From contig ML976733.1 in the NCBI GenBank assembly GCA_010015655.1, forward strand, positions 298,155 to 362,154: a stretch of 64,000 nt of DNA, given 5' to 3'. The stretch is from Bimuria novae-zelandiae CBS 107.79 (taxonomy: Eukaryota > Ascomycota > Dothideomycetes > Pleosporales > Didymosphaeriaceae). Position numbers and translations under genes: made by a program. Positions 46,084 to 57,720 of the stretch are shown piece by piece; position 1 is the stretch's first letter, and each line of letters begins with the position of its first letter. Below the pieces are notes generated by a model. It saw only the letters and a list, made by a program, of their open reading frames with translations, did no database searches and was not told the DNA's origin.

Positions 46084-47846
46084 GCGTATACTTTGTTTAA
46101 CGAAGGGTCACTTTGTTGGCACAGGGTCAGTTATGAGACCTCTATTCAGTCGCGTCTTTGTACGCGGTGGTAAGCCACGATAAGCGATACAGCGGTTGAC
46201 TGTGAGGTACTATGTATCCGGTGTTACTCGCCATGGAAGATTCTGTGGACGGCATGTAATAGAACCTCTAAGAATTCATAGTGTGTGCCCAATGTGGTTC
46301 AGCTGCTACAACTGAAATATTATTCTAGCCTGGATACAATTCTTAAGTACTAACTCTATGTATAAGCATCTCCAGCGACAGCCTTAATCGCAACATCGCC
46401 GCGCGTTGTCTACAATCATTATTCCAGATCGTGATATTTCCCGCGGTAGCACGGCTCTTGTATTAATCCACGTCCCACTAGTGACAATACTCTTACGCGC
46501 ATAAAAATAGCCTAGCGGAGCGTGCCTATAGGTCCAGCCAGTAGGTACTACTCTACTAAATCTAAGAGACCACATGGTTCTGGTACAAATCATTCTATAC
46601 TACCCAAAAACCAACCAGAAAGTACCAAAAAAAAGCTACCCATCCTCCAAAACGACCCCATCTAAAACCCGTAAGTGCAAGGTTAGAGCCGCCCAGTCCG
46701 GGCCGAACCCCTGCCTCATCACACCACTACCCGAGGATAGTGGCACTCAGCCGGGATTCGAACGCGCGCCGTTGTGAACCCCCAGAACCCACATGTCCGA
46801 CCAATGGAACAGGCGATGATACGATAGGCACCTGCCACATTTATTGTAGCCACGTGACTTGACGTCAGAGGTGGTATAAATGGAAGGTGCTACCTAGGTG
46901 CACGGACTAGGGACTCAACAAAAGCTCTCCTTCTTCCCTCTCTGCTCAACAGCAGACTCCTCACTCAACACACTCTTTTCTGCAGATAGCAATACAGCTT
47001 GTTGTCCTTATATGCCTACCTGCCTGCTTACATTTATTTATTATATACGCCGCAAAAGCGGACGTCGGTTAATGGAGCAAGATATGTTGTGGGAAAAGTG
47101 AAAGGTGAAGGGTTGAAACCAGCCTGACCTTCATGCTTGCACACGGCCACAGGAGTCGTACTATAAGCTTCTTGGGGATGGTTGCGGCTGTTTGATTGAC
47201 TTTATATTAGAGCAATTACCCGCTGCTGTGAGGGCACTGACGCTGGCTGTCCTGCTGGAGTAGGCCGGTGTACCTCCTTCACTTTACAAACAGGCGCGCT
47301 TCGTGGCCGCTACGCCGTCCTTACGTTCGACGGCCTCCCGCTGCTCTACAACACCTCTCTCTTTCTAATCACCTGCCTACGCGCCGACGGCGCGTCTTGT
47401 CGGCTATATCTTCTTTAAAATTGCCGAGGACTTGTCACTTTGCACCTCTCGTCTGATGAGCTCTCCGTGCCGCCTTGATCAATTCATCAGTGCTAAGAGG
47501 GTCACACTTCCACTGGCCATTGCTCCACGGAATAGGTGTGTGTGCTATTTGCGAGATTTAATATCCTTAAATGCAATGGATACAGGTCTTGGTATAGAAA
47601 AGTAGAAATAAATATTATTCATGAATGAAGTGCTTAGCTCTCAGCGCAAGTAGATGCTGTTAAACTTGAGTTGTCCACGCCGACATTCATACACATTAGT
47701 TTCAGTGACAAATTAAATAGATTGTTCGTTGCAAAATAATCAGCAAATTTTGGACAAAGAGGATTAGAAACATAAAAGCTCATCTGCACAAGTATTTCCT
47801 ATCCTCAACGAGGCTCAAAAATTGCCATCCAAACTATCCATCAGCC
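46084..47846. other. Intergenic, 1.8 kb, possible remnant of a retroelement
   Basis: No supported gene. A tRNA-3'-end-like string lies at 46740-46762 and a TATAAA at 46874-46879. Short frames (e.g. 46898-47101, 47268-47456) show no domain. Confidence 0.5.
46740..46762 (+). other. tRNA 3'-end complement, possible primer-binding site
   Basis: The plus strand reads TGGCACTCAGCCGGGATTCG followed by AAC. Its reverse complement is a T-loop (GTTCGAATCC), a 3' T-stem half and an acceptor half ending in CCA. No matching 5' acceptor half lies upstream, so it is not a whole tRNA gene. A start with TGG is what an LTR-retroelement primer-binding site shows. Confidence 0.4.
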
Positions 47847-49500
47847 ATGGCCGAAGATCTAAAGGAATGATGTGAGGTTTTCGTAAGCGTACTTCCTGAG
47901 ACCGAAGGTTTTAGTGCTGTTGCGGCAGAACTATGTGTGTATGAGTAGCTGGTTCGAGATATCTTCGCCAAGATCTGCGAAAGCGTAAAGGTCGAGCTGG
48001 AGAACCTCGAAAGAACTTGAGCAAACACCACACGAGGAAGAGGAGCTCGGAGATGAAGATGGCCAGGGCGTCCCAGGTGCATTGAAGCAGCACTCTGTTG
48101 GACTCTATATACCGTCCAATATGAATCCGCTGAAGTGGCTATTTGACGTAGGGAACAACTCAAAGCAAGAAATTGATATAAGCAAACTCCAAAGCGCTCA
48201 CGAGCAAGAAAATCGTACAATCCACCGTGTGCGTGATGCTCTATTGGAAATGGTTCGCAACACACTCGAGGCACAAGATTCTAGCCCAGGTGCTAACCTC
48301 CCAACTACCGAGGAGGAAGCATCCGTATCCAGTGAGGATGATATTGAAGCCGATGTTGAACGATGAACCAGAAGCACCGGGTCCTCTAGCCGATTCTGAT
48401 CAAGACGCCATATATCAAATGACCATCGTGCCTTTGCTGGTTCCCTAACCAGCCGGTACCTCCACCGGGTCCCAACAACAACTATCAAATGACCATCCGG
48501 GACATATCACGACCTGGGACAAGGATTTGGGATCTGAAGGAGGGTAATTATGTCCTGAATCTTCCTCGTAAAAGTGTAAGTCCCAAATTCTTCTGCGTTT
48601 GCTCTTTCCCTTGTACATCGGGGAAGACCCCACACTTCATCACAGACGAAGATGCTCAGTTTGCGACACTCACATTTCTTACAAAACGATGAAATCAAAC
48701 TCTCTTCAACTAATACAATCGCCTTAGCTCCTCGTGCAGGCGATACATCTGGTTCGCAAGTCTTAGGTCAAGCCACAGGGTCAGCCACCGGTGCGTCCGT
48801 GAAGAAGAAAAGCGGGAAGTCGAACGTATCAAGGAATAAAAAAGACCGAAAGAAACTTGTCGGACAGAGAAATGGATACGTCACCTTCTGCAAAGTTTTC
48901 AACGAATGCTTGTGTAAAGCACATGGCTTAAAAGAACAAGAGACGCGACAGTATGTAATTCACGTTTGGAATAAGCTGAACCCCGACCAGAAAGCACCGT
49001 ACATGGATATTACAAAACGAGATGCAGACCGATTGTGAGAAGATAGTCGGATCGGCCGGTCCGACAAAACGGGATCCGACAAAGCGTGGGAGGAAATGTT
49101 AAAAGAAGCTAGGCTCCTTGAATGGCCCCCTGCTGCGCGTGACGCCATCCAGAACTTACCGAAGCTGGAACCCCAGGAATCTAATGCAAACTCAACCACA
49201 AAATCAAATAGTCAGACGGGGAGCTGCAAGAAACCGCAAGACACGCCGGGTAAAGATAAGACCACTACCACAATGCCGCTGACAAGCTTGCGAAGCTTTT
49301 ATAAGGATACATTTTCGCATGCTAGCAAAAGGGTTGGAAAAGACTCCCAGAAAACTGGTAGAGAGACTGGCAATAGGCATTCCCTTCCGCCTGACCGCCG
49401 ACGAAGCGCTATTTCTCCTGCTCTTCTGACTGCTCCAGGCTCCACTCTACCTCGCCCTGGGCACGTTTCTCCTTATAACACTAAGCAAGGCGCATCATGA
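47847..49500 (+). pseudogene. Decayed gene with an HMG-box-like region
   Basis: From ATG 47847 the frame reads MAEDLKE, stop, CEVFVSVLPETEGFSAVAAELCVYE, stop, LVRDIFAKICESVKVELENLE. After a 1-nt shift it reads ELEQTPHEEEELGDEDG up to ADVER (48366). A later frame, 48652-49500, is open except for one TGA (49036-49038). Before that TGA lies GQRNGYVTFCKVFNECLCKA with VWNKLNPDQKAPYMDITKRD, which resembles an HMG box (aromatic start, conserved Trp, KxPYxxxA-like end). All stops could be C-to-T changes of CGA or CAG. I do not recognise the parent gene; splicing could explain part of the frame changes. Confidence 0.5.
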
Positions 49501-50445
49501 GCTACTTCCCGAAATGCTACATCAAAGACTACCGCATCAAGGCAGAGAGATAACCAAGGCACTGCTAGAAGTGAAAAGGGAGATACGCTCATGATCGATG
49601 ATGACGAGCTTTGACCACGGCGACCCAGCCCGCTAAAGTTCCACGGAATGGATGCTTGTGTTATTTGTACTCTAATTGTTACACTTAGGTTTCGCATGAC
49701 CTGTTTAGGTCGTTAAAAGAAACCCTGGAGCCCCTTTAGTTCGATCCATACTATACGTACTAAATCTCTGCGCATAACTTCGTCTAAATCTCGACGGGAT
49801 GATAGCAACATCTAGTTATTACGTACATAGCTTGGAAAGGCCCGTATGTGTAGCATCATGAAATTCAGAATTAATTATGACTACTCATCTCCGCTGTCCA
49901 ATTCTGATCATGAAGGTGCAAAACTATATACAACAGCTCTATTCAGCTCCATCTTAGTCCTGTGTGTTAGCTTAGGGTGAGTAATACAATAGCCGACTTT
50001 TGTTTTCTTAGTCCTTCGTGTTACCCTAGGAACGCTACAGAGCTCGCGCCGCAGCAGCTTGAGAAACAGAATTGATTATGCACATTCATCCATCACATCA
50101 AAATCGAACGCGAAACAGATAAAAATTAAAAGTATATTCTATAGAAAGGGGTTTTAGAACCGAACAAAAGGTTGGATAGAGGAAGGAAAATTGTGCTAGA
50201 GCCCTAACGGTCAGGTGTCGGTATCAAAGTATCGGCCCAAGAGGGCGTAATCGTCTGCGGTCCACCAGCCATCGGGTATAAACCAAGAGTCGGAAATATT
50301 TAACCAAATCCCAAGAACGCAACAGATCGCAAGCGAAGATATCGACAATCGAAGCTTAGAGACGCCGAGCCCTATTGTGTCGCGGCACGTGACCCAATGC
50401 TTGGAATCGTGAATTCGATTGCCGTACCCGTCGCCACACTCACAC
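49501..50445. other. Intergenic with a dispersed repeat
   Basis: No gene seen. 49952-49997 is related to 62918-62963 (see separate entry). The region ends at the ELP5 stop codon. Confidence 0.6.
49952..49997 (+). repeat. 46-bp dispersed repeat (partner 62918-62963)
   Basis: Both copies read TCTTAG(T/C)CCTGTGTGTTA, then a purine-rich run and end TAGC(C/T)GAC, equal in length and differing mainly by transitions. Probably traces of a degraded mobile element. Confidence 0.5.
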
Positions 50446-51777
50446 TCAGATCTCGTCCTCTTCTTCATCGAAGTCGTCTTCCTCGCCCATGTCGTATAGA
50501 ATCCGACCACCTTCGCCGCCTTCTTGCTTCTGCGCATCGAAATAAGGCAGAACAACATTCTCGCGCGCGGCTTTCTGCTTGTCGGTTAAGGCAAGGTTGA
50601 ACGAAGTTTCCATTTCGTTGCCCGCAGCTCCTCCAACTCCGGTGGCAGTAGTGTTGCTATACGCGGGATGCTGACGGAGCAAGGTGACAAACTCCTGCTT
50701 CAGGGTACCAAATGGTCGGCCTTGGAGCGGCTGATGGTAGTCGGTAGTAACGGCGCGGCGGAGAAAATACGTCTCGGACTCAGGACGGCCGGACTTGCGG
50801 CGAAACTCGGCTTCAAGAACGATACCGCGGGGGTCATTCGCGTTGAGGTCCTGCACGATGCCTTCTGCGCCAGTGGCCATGCCGAATGTTGGTTCCGGGA
50901 GGGAGCGCTCGCGTGCGGCCTTCGCGGCGAGGACGTGCGACAGCGAACGGCACGTAATAATGGAGGTTGCCAGGTACTTGAGAATCTCGAGCAGCTGAGG
51001 GGCATAAGCATCAGTGCCGGAGGCGGACGGTTGGACGAACATGTCGGTGTGGTAGACGCCGACGAGCGTGGAAGCGAACTTGAGGACAACGAGGTTGAAC
51101 AACTCGGTGATGTCGATGCCTTTCATAACGACAGTATCGTACATATTGTCGATAATGACGAGGCTCTCTTTATGATCGCTCATGGCTTGTTCGACACCCT
51201 TGAGGATTTCGCGACCGGTTCGAGCACTCCAGCCGGGTACCTGGCGTACAGCTGGGTGAATTCGTGTGCCTTCGAAGGAGACTAGGATGACCTTGACGTT
51301 ACGAGAGAGCCCACGAATAACCATCTCCTGCAGAAAGGGCATCGCACGCTGGTTGAGGTCATCCAGAACCAAGGTGAACGGCGAAGTATTGGTGCGGATG
51401 CTGAGCAGGTTCGACATGAGGTGAATCGCATGGCGTTGGGCTTGTAGCTCATTGAAAGGGCGCGACATGGCGTGCTTGGAATTGCGTTCGCGCGGGCTTC
51501 GTAATGTAGGCTTGCGCTTGCGAATACCGACTGCCGATGGGGTGTTATTGGTACTCTTGATCCAGCTCTTGCAGTCCACAGCGCGGGTCAATTTGAGCGC
51601 CTTGGTTCGATTGTCGTTGGCCGAGTTCCTCGCTTGTGTACGATAGACGTGGAGTTCGCCGACCCACTTGGGAAGCTCAGTCTGGCCGGTGAAAGCTTGA
51701 AAGCTCTGCAGGAATGTAGGATCTGTGAATCCTGTCGAGAAGCTCATGTTAGCAAGGTCGGGGTCGGTGGCATCCAT
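50446..51777 (-). CDS. ELP5: Elongator complex subunit ELP5
   Basis: One open frame of 443 residues. The family-like part begins near residue 104 (MSRPFNELQAQRHAIHLMSN), followed by SPFTLVLDDLNQRAMPFLQE, VKVILVSFEGTR and SLVIIDNMYD. The C-terminus, VVLPYFDAQ...RILYDMGEEDDFDEEEDEI, is the hallmark of Elp5. Elp4, Elp5 and Elp6 form the RecA-like hexamer of Elongator, which is needed for wobble-uridine modification of tRNAs. The first 103 residues, with basic tracts (IRKRKPTLRSPRERN), are open but not obviously part of the family. Translation may start at 51777, 51747 or 51468. It is divergent to the SDR gene. Confidence 0.88.
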   Translation of the reverse strand: MDATDPDLANMSFSTGFTDPTFLQSFQAFTGQTELPKWVGELHVYRTQARNSANDNRTKALKLTRAVDCKSWIKSTNNTPSAVGIRKRKPTLRSPRERNSKHAMSRPFNELQAQRHAIHLMSNLLSIRTNTSPFTLVLDDLNQRAMPFLQEMVIRGLSRNVKVILVSFEGTRIHPAVRQVPGWSARTGREILKGVEQAMSDHKESLVIIDNMYDTVVMKGIDITELFNLVVLKFASTLVGVYHTDMFVQPSASGTDAYAPQLLEILKYLATSIITCRSLSHVLAAKAARERSLPEPTFGMATGAEGIVQDLNANDPRGIVLEAEFRRKSGRPESETYFLRRAVTTDYHQPLQGRPFGTLKQEFVTLLRQHPAYSNTTATGVGGAAGNEMETSFNLALTDKQKAARENVVLPYFDAQKQEGGEGGRILYDMGEEDDFDEEEDEI

Positions 51778-52351
51778 AACGCCGGTAGGTGGGAGAAATT
51801 GTGAGGTGAGGGAACCAGGGACAAGGATGAAAGCTGGTATGGGAGGAGGTAGAAGGCTGATGGCAGCTTGCTGTCTTTATCGCGCCGATAAATGGCGAAG
51901 GCTGGGCACTAGCACGTGGCTGGTTGCCTAGGGTACACTGGCGAGGGAGCGATGAGATTGAGGATTAAGCATACCTTAACTAGAGTTGAAGTGAATGACG
52001 GCGGTAATGGTGGCGGATCCCGTAATGATAGTTATTATTCGGTCCAGGCTTTGTTCGAGGCTCTGTCTGTGCTCTGAATCCACATATCTATCTCTTTGAG
52101 TCTAAACTGATTTGGAGGGTCAACTTTGGTCAACCTTCTCATCGATGCGGTAGATCTGGTAAGAGTCAACTTCTGGCGGGCATCATTTTTAGTGCGTACT
52201 AGTCTAAGAATGGCCTAGCGCATGTCGGAGTTAGGCAAGTGTGTTGCCGGTCCCCGCAACTTACAATCGACAACATCATAAAGTACTGAGCAGGCAACTT
52301 CGGGTCGCGTGAGATGGTGTTCTCTCAGACTCTTATTTTTTTTTTACCGGT
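51778..52351. promoter_or_regulatory. Divergent promoter region of ELP5 and the SDR gene
   Basis: 574 bp between the two start codons, with a T-tract (about 52336-52346) just before the SDR ATG. No gene seen. Confidence 0.55.
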
Positions 52352-53661
52352 ATGACGCAGGGTACGCAATCGTCGCGCCCAGCTCGACCTCAATCCCCGC
52401 ATTTTCCTCCACACAATGCTCCGCGCGTTTGGTTCCTGACAATAGGTTCCTCGCCGATTGCGATTGCATTGGCGCGCCAAGTGCTTGATCATGGGGACTA
52501 CGTAGTAGCCGGTGTGGTCCCTCAAGAATTTGAGAAGAGAGTTGGGCAAAGCGAGGACTTCCGTGCGTTCCTAGAAGATGTGAAGCACAACGAACGATGG
52601 CGGGAAAGGCTAAGAGTTGTTGGGCTGGATGGAAGGGTAGTAGGTCAATGTCAGGCTGCAATTGCAGAGGCTGTAGAAGCATTCGGGCGTGTCGATGTGC
52701 TGCTCGGTAATACAAGTGAAGGTGAGATATTACGCAAAGGTTTTGTCTGAGTCATGCTAAGGTCTATGGAGCTGTCATCGGCGCAGTGGAAGAGTTAGCT
52801 CAAAGTAGTCAGACGATTACTCTCGTGCAGGATACATTCGAGACTAACTTCTTTGCCAACGTCAACATCATCAAAGCTGTCTTGCCAACGATGCGCGAAA
52901 GGAAGAACGGACACATCATCATGTTAACGGGTATCAGTAAGCTTTAGCAAGGATAATTCGACATTGACACAAGCTTATAGTTGGCAGCCGGACACCTTGG
53001 TACACCCGGTTTGGCGATGTACTGCTCGTCACAATGGGCTATCGAAGGATACTGCGATGTACGTATGCCTGGCGCGAAGAGCTCGCACTGTATTGACCAA
53101 GTCCAGAGTTTAGCGTACGAGATCGCTCCGTTCAACATAAAGATGTCGATTGTCCAAGCGAACATGGAAGTCAACGTCCTCACCAACAAGATGACGTCCG
53201 TTCCTCCAATGCGCGAATACCTACAAGCCGAAAACCCTGCGCCGCTTGCACGCGACATCTTCTCCAACCTCCTCGACAAGCTTGACCGCGTCAATAACCC
53301 TCTGCCGTACCCCGAAGAAAAGTCGCCTACAGACAGCATTTCCACCCCAAGTCCCGATGCTACTATTCACGAGCCCTCGATAGGTGATCTACTCAGCTCG
53401 GATACTGTCACGTCCTTGTACGCCCCTTTGCCATCGGTGGTAAAAACGTCGTTGGTAGCGGAGACTGTGCATGCTTTGACGGCCATTGGTGGTCATGATA
53501 ACCCTCCTGCGCGACATATTGTAGGATTGGAGGGCGTGACTGCCGTGAAAGAGAAGCTGAAAACAACAAGTGAGGAACTGGAAGATTTCGTAGAAGTGAG
53601 TAATGCTGTGGATATCGCGCGACAGTACGATCAGTCTGCCATGGCATCACATGATACCTAA
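52352..53661 (+). CDS. Atypical short-chain dehydrogenase/reductase (SDR) family protein
   Basis: Four exons: 52352-52721, 52772-52936, 52988-53058 and 53107-53661 (introns 50, 51 and 48 nt); 1161 nt in frame, 386 residues. A Rossmann start (VWFLTIGSSPIAIALARQVLDHGDYVVAGV) precedes FGRVDVLLGNTSEAVIGAVEEL, FETNFFANVNIIKAVLPTM and GHIIMLTGITGHLGTPGLAMYC. The nucleotide loop reads TIGSSPIA rather than TGxxxGIG. The catalytic region reads YCSSQW where YxxxK is expected, so the lysine is missing. SLAYEIAPFNIKMSIVQ follows as in classical SDRs, then a C-terminal extension of about 130 residues. The splice acceptors of introns 1 (GAG) and 2 were chosen by frame and family text. Enzymatic activity is doubtful. 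Confidence 0.8.
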
Positions 53662-54164
53662 GGGCCGGGTATAAAGTGGAGATGCTCGGCGACTGTATTG
53701 CTCGTGCTGGGGTAACACGCCGGACTAGGACAGAATAGACTGTAACTGTCTTACCCAATCCTGTACGTTCTATGTTGGGTGCAGGCCCGTCGTGGTTTTG
53801 TGGATTCTGCAGTTGACTGTGTGCACTTGCAATTTTGCCCAGTCTGTGGTCGATGTCCCAAAAAGCTCGTCTTCTGGCGCCCATTCAATTCTCTCAGTTC
53901 TGAGTAATGCTGTGACTCATTTTCTGGGTTGATTGGTCACTGACCACAGAGCCGCGTGCGCTTCGCAAACGGACTCTGTCATTCAATGTCTCTGTGCGGC
54001 TCTTTCTCTCTAGGCCGAGTCGCCTTCATTCTGCATTTGAAGCGCCCTCATTCTGCTCTCGTACCAATTCCCATCTGCACAGCTCGTCGCAGCTCTTCAC
54101 ACAGCACTTCACAGCTCTTCACACAGCTCTTCACAGACACACTCCTTTCAGATTCTACCCCATC
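53662..54164. other. Intergenic and leader of the next gene
   Basis: 503 bp. The last 100 bp before the ATG repeat CAGCTCTTCACA three to four times, a pyrimidine-rich leader typical of expressed fungal genes. Confidence 0.5.
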
Positions 54165-55256
54165 ATGTCCGTCCACACATACCAGCAGAAGCAGGCCATG
54201 CACCAGCGCCTAACTTCACTCTACGCACGCAAGATGCGCCACATCCCCGCCAGCCTTTTCATCAACCAGCGCAAGCCTACATTCAAGGAGGTCGTCCTCG
54301 AGAGCAACCAATGCAACTTCGTCGGCAGCATTCCCGGGAAGTACGACCTGGGGTGGTCCTTCTCCAACTTCAACCGGCTCGCGCATTGGGGCTTCCAGGC
54401 CTGCAAGTCACACAATTTCGACGAGATGGAGCTTGCCAAGGGCATCTGGTTCCTCGGTCTCGACGTCAAGCACAGCTTCAGTGCGCGCTCTGAGCACTCG
54501 GTGCTGAACATGCTCTGCGTGCTCTTCACCCATGCGCTGCCGGACCCCGACCGTGTCTGCGAAGTGGCCTTGACGGCAGACTTCCGCAATTCTTTGCACC
54601 AGGCCTTTGAAGTGAATGCACTGTACGCGTCCACGGCCTACGACACCGTTCTCCAGGAGAGGTTCCTCGAAACCTGGAACCACAATGCTGCTGACCTCGA
54701 CGTCATTGTGTGGAAGCCCTCGCAGAGGGACGCCATGCAGCGTGTAAGTATTCCCTCGCACCCTGTTGCAGCTGCAACCCTGCAATCACGAAGCTAATCA
54801 AGTCCATCCAGGCTGTCGACAAGCTCGCCACTGCCGTGCCTCCGCTGCTCTTCCCCATCGAGCACTTCTTCATGCAGGCCCAGAAGCAGCCGGAGGATGT
54901 GCGCGCGAAGTGTGCGGTTCTGTGGGCCATTCGCTGGCTCACACATGCATGCACAGGTGAAGGCTGAGCGGCAGCGCGCTGAAGCCGCCCTTCGCGATGA
55001 CATGGCGGACCTCACTGACAGCATCGCTGATATGGGCCGGGATGCACTCGATTACCTTAACGATCCCCATTCTTTCCGCAATTCGGACCTCCTGAGTGCA
55101 CTTGCGGTCCCTGTCGACGAGAACATTCAGCCTCTTCCTGAGCAGGTGCATCGCTCGTGGATGAACCCCAGCACGGCCATCAAGATGGTTAAGGGTGAGA
55201 TTTCGGGCGTGGATGACCTCGTCGGTATGATGGCGAATATGGGCGTGGGTATGTGA
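54165..55256 (+). CDS. Protein of unknown function, 321 residues
   Basis: Exons 54165-54743, 54812-54898 and 54957-55256. Introns are 68 nt (GTAAGT, GCTAATC branch, CATCCAG) and 58 nt (GTGCGC...GCACAG); all phases agree. The start MSVHTYQQKQAMHQRLTSLY is preferred because upstream codons repeat the leader sequence. I recognise no domain. Visible features are a tryptophan-rich stretch (KYDLGWSFSNFNRLAHWGFQ), a central helical region around ARSEHSVLNMLCVLFTHAL, and an acidic C-terminus ending in a Met/Gly-rich DDLVGMMANMGVGM. No signal peptide or clear membrane helix. Codon use and intron quality say it is a real gene. Confidence 0.75.
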
Positions 55257-55509
55257 AATAGATTGAGCCCTGACAGGCTGGTGTTTAAACGGTTGGTGTT
55301 GCTGTGCGGTAAAGGCTCGGCTGTTCGGACAGTGTCCATGATCATCGAGCAGATTGCCTCTTGCGCGCGGGGCTGAGTCGTGACAGGCTGGGTGTGGGAC
55401 AGCTATGTAGCGGATAGGTCTTAACGATTCATTTCTGCAACTGCTAAAGAAGTTCCAAGGGTATCACTCAACGCCATTAAACACCATAAATGCTGCATGA
55501 ATCTCTGCA

Positions 55510-56163
55510 TCACTCGGAGTTGTCGCGATAGCGGCGCGCCTCCTTCGCCTTCTGCAGCTGCTCCTCGTCCTCCAGCTCCCGCTGTGCTAGTGACTCTCGA
55601 AGGCGCTCTTCCTGCTTGCGCCACGTGCTGCCTTCCTCGTAATCCGCGGAGATGCCTAATGCTTTCCGCAACCTTTCGCTCTCTTCGATTTTGGCCTAAT
55701 GACACGGTTAGGACGCGACATGCATTGTTGGGGGTGTTGAAGCCACTTACTTGCGCCAGATCGTGCACCTGGTGAGATTTCAGACCACGCGCGTCTGGAC
55801 CGGAACTTTTGCCTGCCTTGCGTTCCTCCTCGAGCTTCCGGCGCAGCCCGTCACAGCGGTCATCGATCTCGTCCTCGTCGACACTGAATGCGGTTAGTCT
55901 CAAGCCACGTGATCTGCAAAAGAATTGACGTACCCTTCGTCCTCAAGCTTGTCCCGCAGTTCCAGAACCTTGACTTCAATCTCGCGCTTTCGTTCGTGCT
56001 CCAGAATCTCCGGGTCCGGCTGGCGTTGGCGAAGTTTCGCTTTTTCCCAGTCTTGCGGATACGGTGCAGCATTTTCGCGCGGCCTCACCAATGACCGGTT
56101 CTTCTGTACGTATCCTGATGTTCCGCTGCCACGCGGCGTAGAGAGACCGACGTTCGAAGACAT
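55510..56163 (-). CDS. CWC21: Pre-mRNA splicing factor CWC21
   Basis: Three exons on the minus strand: 56163-55934, 55883-55751 and 55695-55510 (introns 50 and 55 nt); 549 nt, 182 residues. The N-terminus MSSNVGLSTPRGSGTSGYVQ with NRSLVRPRENAAPYP is the near-invariant CWC21/SRRM2 signature that binds Prp8 and Snu114. The cwf21 domain follows (LRDKLEDEG, joined by splicing to VDEDEIDDRCDGLRRKLEEE), then a charged helix-rich tail ending RRYRDNSE. Cwc21 sits in the activated spliceosome near the catalytic centre. The start is fixed by the signature. The gene is divergent to CDC123, with 250 bp between start codons. Confidence 0.95.
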
Positions 56164-56413
56164 GTTGACTGGGTTGATGCAAGGGTGATGTTGTAGTAAA
56201 AGTGACGGAAGCGGCAATGCATTTGATGCGGAGTTCCTCGCGGAGGTGAGTGGGTCCGTGCACGACCGGTCCACGGTTGCTCTTGCCCCGCGAAATCTTT
56301 GGAATGGTACGGCGAAGACTCATCACTCCGCACACAATGGAGTCATACTCCCGACACACTTTTATATCTTCCTTCTACAGTCGTAAACTTTTACGAACGT
56401 CACCGCACCCGCC

Positions 56414-57720
56414 ATGAGCACTGGACAAGGAGAGTCTGTGGCAACCGCCGTGGCTACCCCGCCTGAACAGCCCAAACAGCTCCCATTCCCGCCTGTTACA
56501 AAACAACACATTCTGAACTGCTCATATCATAGCTGGCACCCGAGGTAAGCATTTTTGTGGATGAAGAGAATCCGGGAACACCGCAGCCGAAGCTCGCCCT
56601 CAGCTACATTCGCTGCAGGCATAACTTTTCCTTCTTGGCAGATATGCATGCATAGCAACAATAACTAAGAAGTTCCAGGTACAAAGCCATCACCCCAAAA
56701 GCGCGCCTCATACCTCTTCCCGAGGCCTTCCTATCATATCTTCGCGAAGATGGCATCGTACTCCCACCCGAAGACAACGACAACCCGGAATGGTCCGATG
56801 CAGACAGTGGCATATTCTCGGGCGCTGACAATGAAGGCGACGAAGATGCCCCTACGTACGATCCGTCCACACACTGGAGAGAAACACATGAAGTTATAGA
56901 GGCCGTGATTGAAGAGCTCGGGGGAAAGGTGGCGCCGAAGATGAACTGGTCCGCACCGAAGGACGCGACATGGATAGCAGCCACAAATAGCATGGAGTGT
57001 AGGACACCGAACGACATCTACCTCCTGCTCAAATCAAGCGACTTCGTCACGCATGACCTCCAGCATGCCTTCGATGATACTGCAGACGGGGAGACGAACA
57101 TGTCGGAGGAGATATCCACCCCGTACCATCTCGTTTTGCGGAAGTGGATCGTTCTCAATCCGTCGGTCGAGTTCCGGTGCTTTGTACGCGACCGGAAGCT
57201 GATCGCTATATGTCAGCGAGACCTGAACCATTTCGAGTTCCTATTCAAGATGGAGGACAAGTTGCGACAAAGTATCCAAGAATTCTTCGATGGTAAACTA
57301 CGCGACACATTCCCCGACCCGAACTTCACATTCGACGTATACATACCGCCACCGCATGATCGTGTGTGGCTGGTGGATTTCAATCCGTGGGCGCTGCGAA
57401 CTGATCCCCTTCTATTCAGCTGGATGGAACTATTGACGCTGGATACCCCTGTCGAAACACAGGATACTGCCAGCCCGGAGTCGGAAGAGTCGGAAGACGA
57501 CGTAATTGATCTCTGGCAACCCGAGTTCCGCCTCATTCGTAGGGATGACCCCGAGGCATATGGTTTCGCAACGCCGCAATACAGTGCTCACAAGCTGCCG
57601 AGAGACGTGGTGGACGCGAGTAGAGGTGGTGAGGGCATGATGCGGGAGTTTGCGGAGCAGTGGAAAGAGGCGCAAAGGCTTTCCGAACAGCAAGGCAACG
57701 AGGACAGTGAGAATGACTAG
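56414..57720 (+). CDS. CDC123: Cell division cycle protein 123, eIF2 assembly factor
   Basis: Exons 56414-56544 and 56679-57720, with a 134-nt intron (GTAAGC...AGTTCCAG), long for this window; 390 residues. Text typical of the family: [34 protein letters not shown] at the start, then [48 protein letters not shown] and VWLVDFNPW. These belong to the ATP-grasp-like fold that binds ATP and the eIF2 gamma subunit to drive assembly of the eIF2 trimer. An acidic insert ([20 protein letters not shown]) and an acidic tail are also usual. The first exon is supported by exact frame continuation and the HSWHPRYK junction. Confidence 0.95.

Noticed and set aside
46740..46830. tRNA gene on the minus strand
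   Set aside because: A T-loop consensus and a D-arm-like hairpin are present, but the T-stem and acceptor stem cannot pair and CCA is encoded in the DNA.
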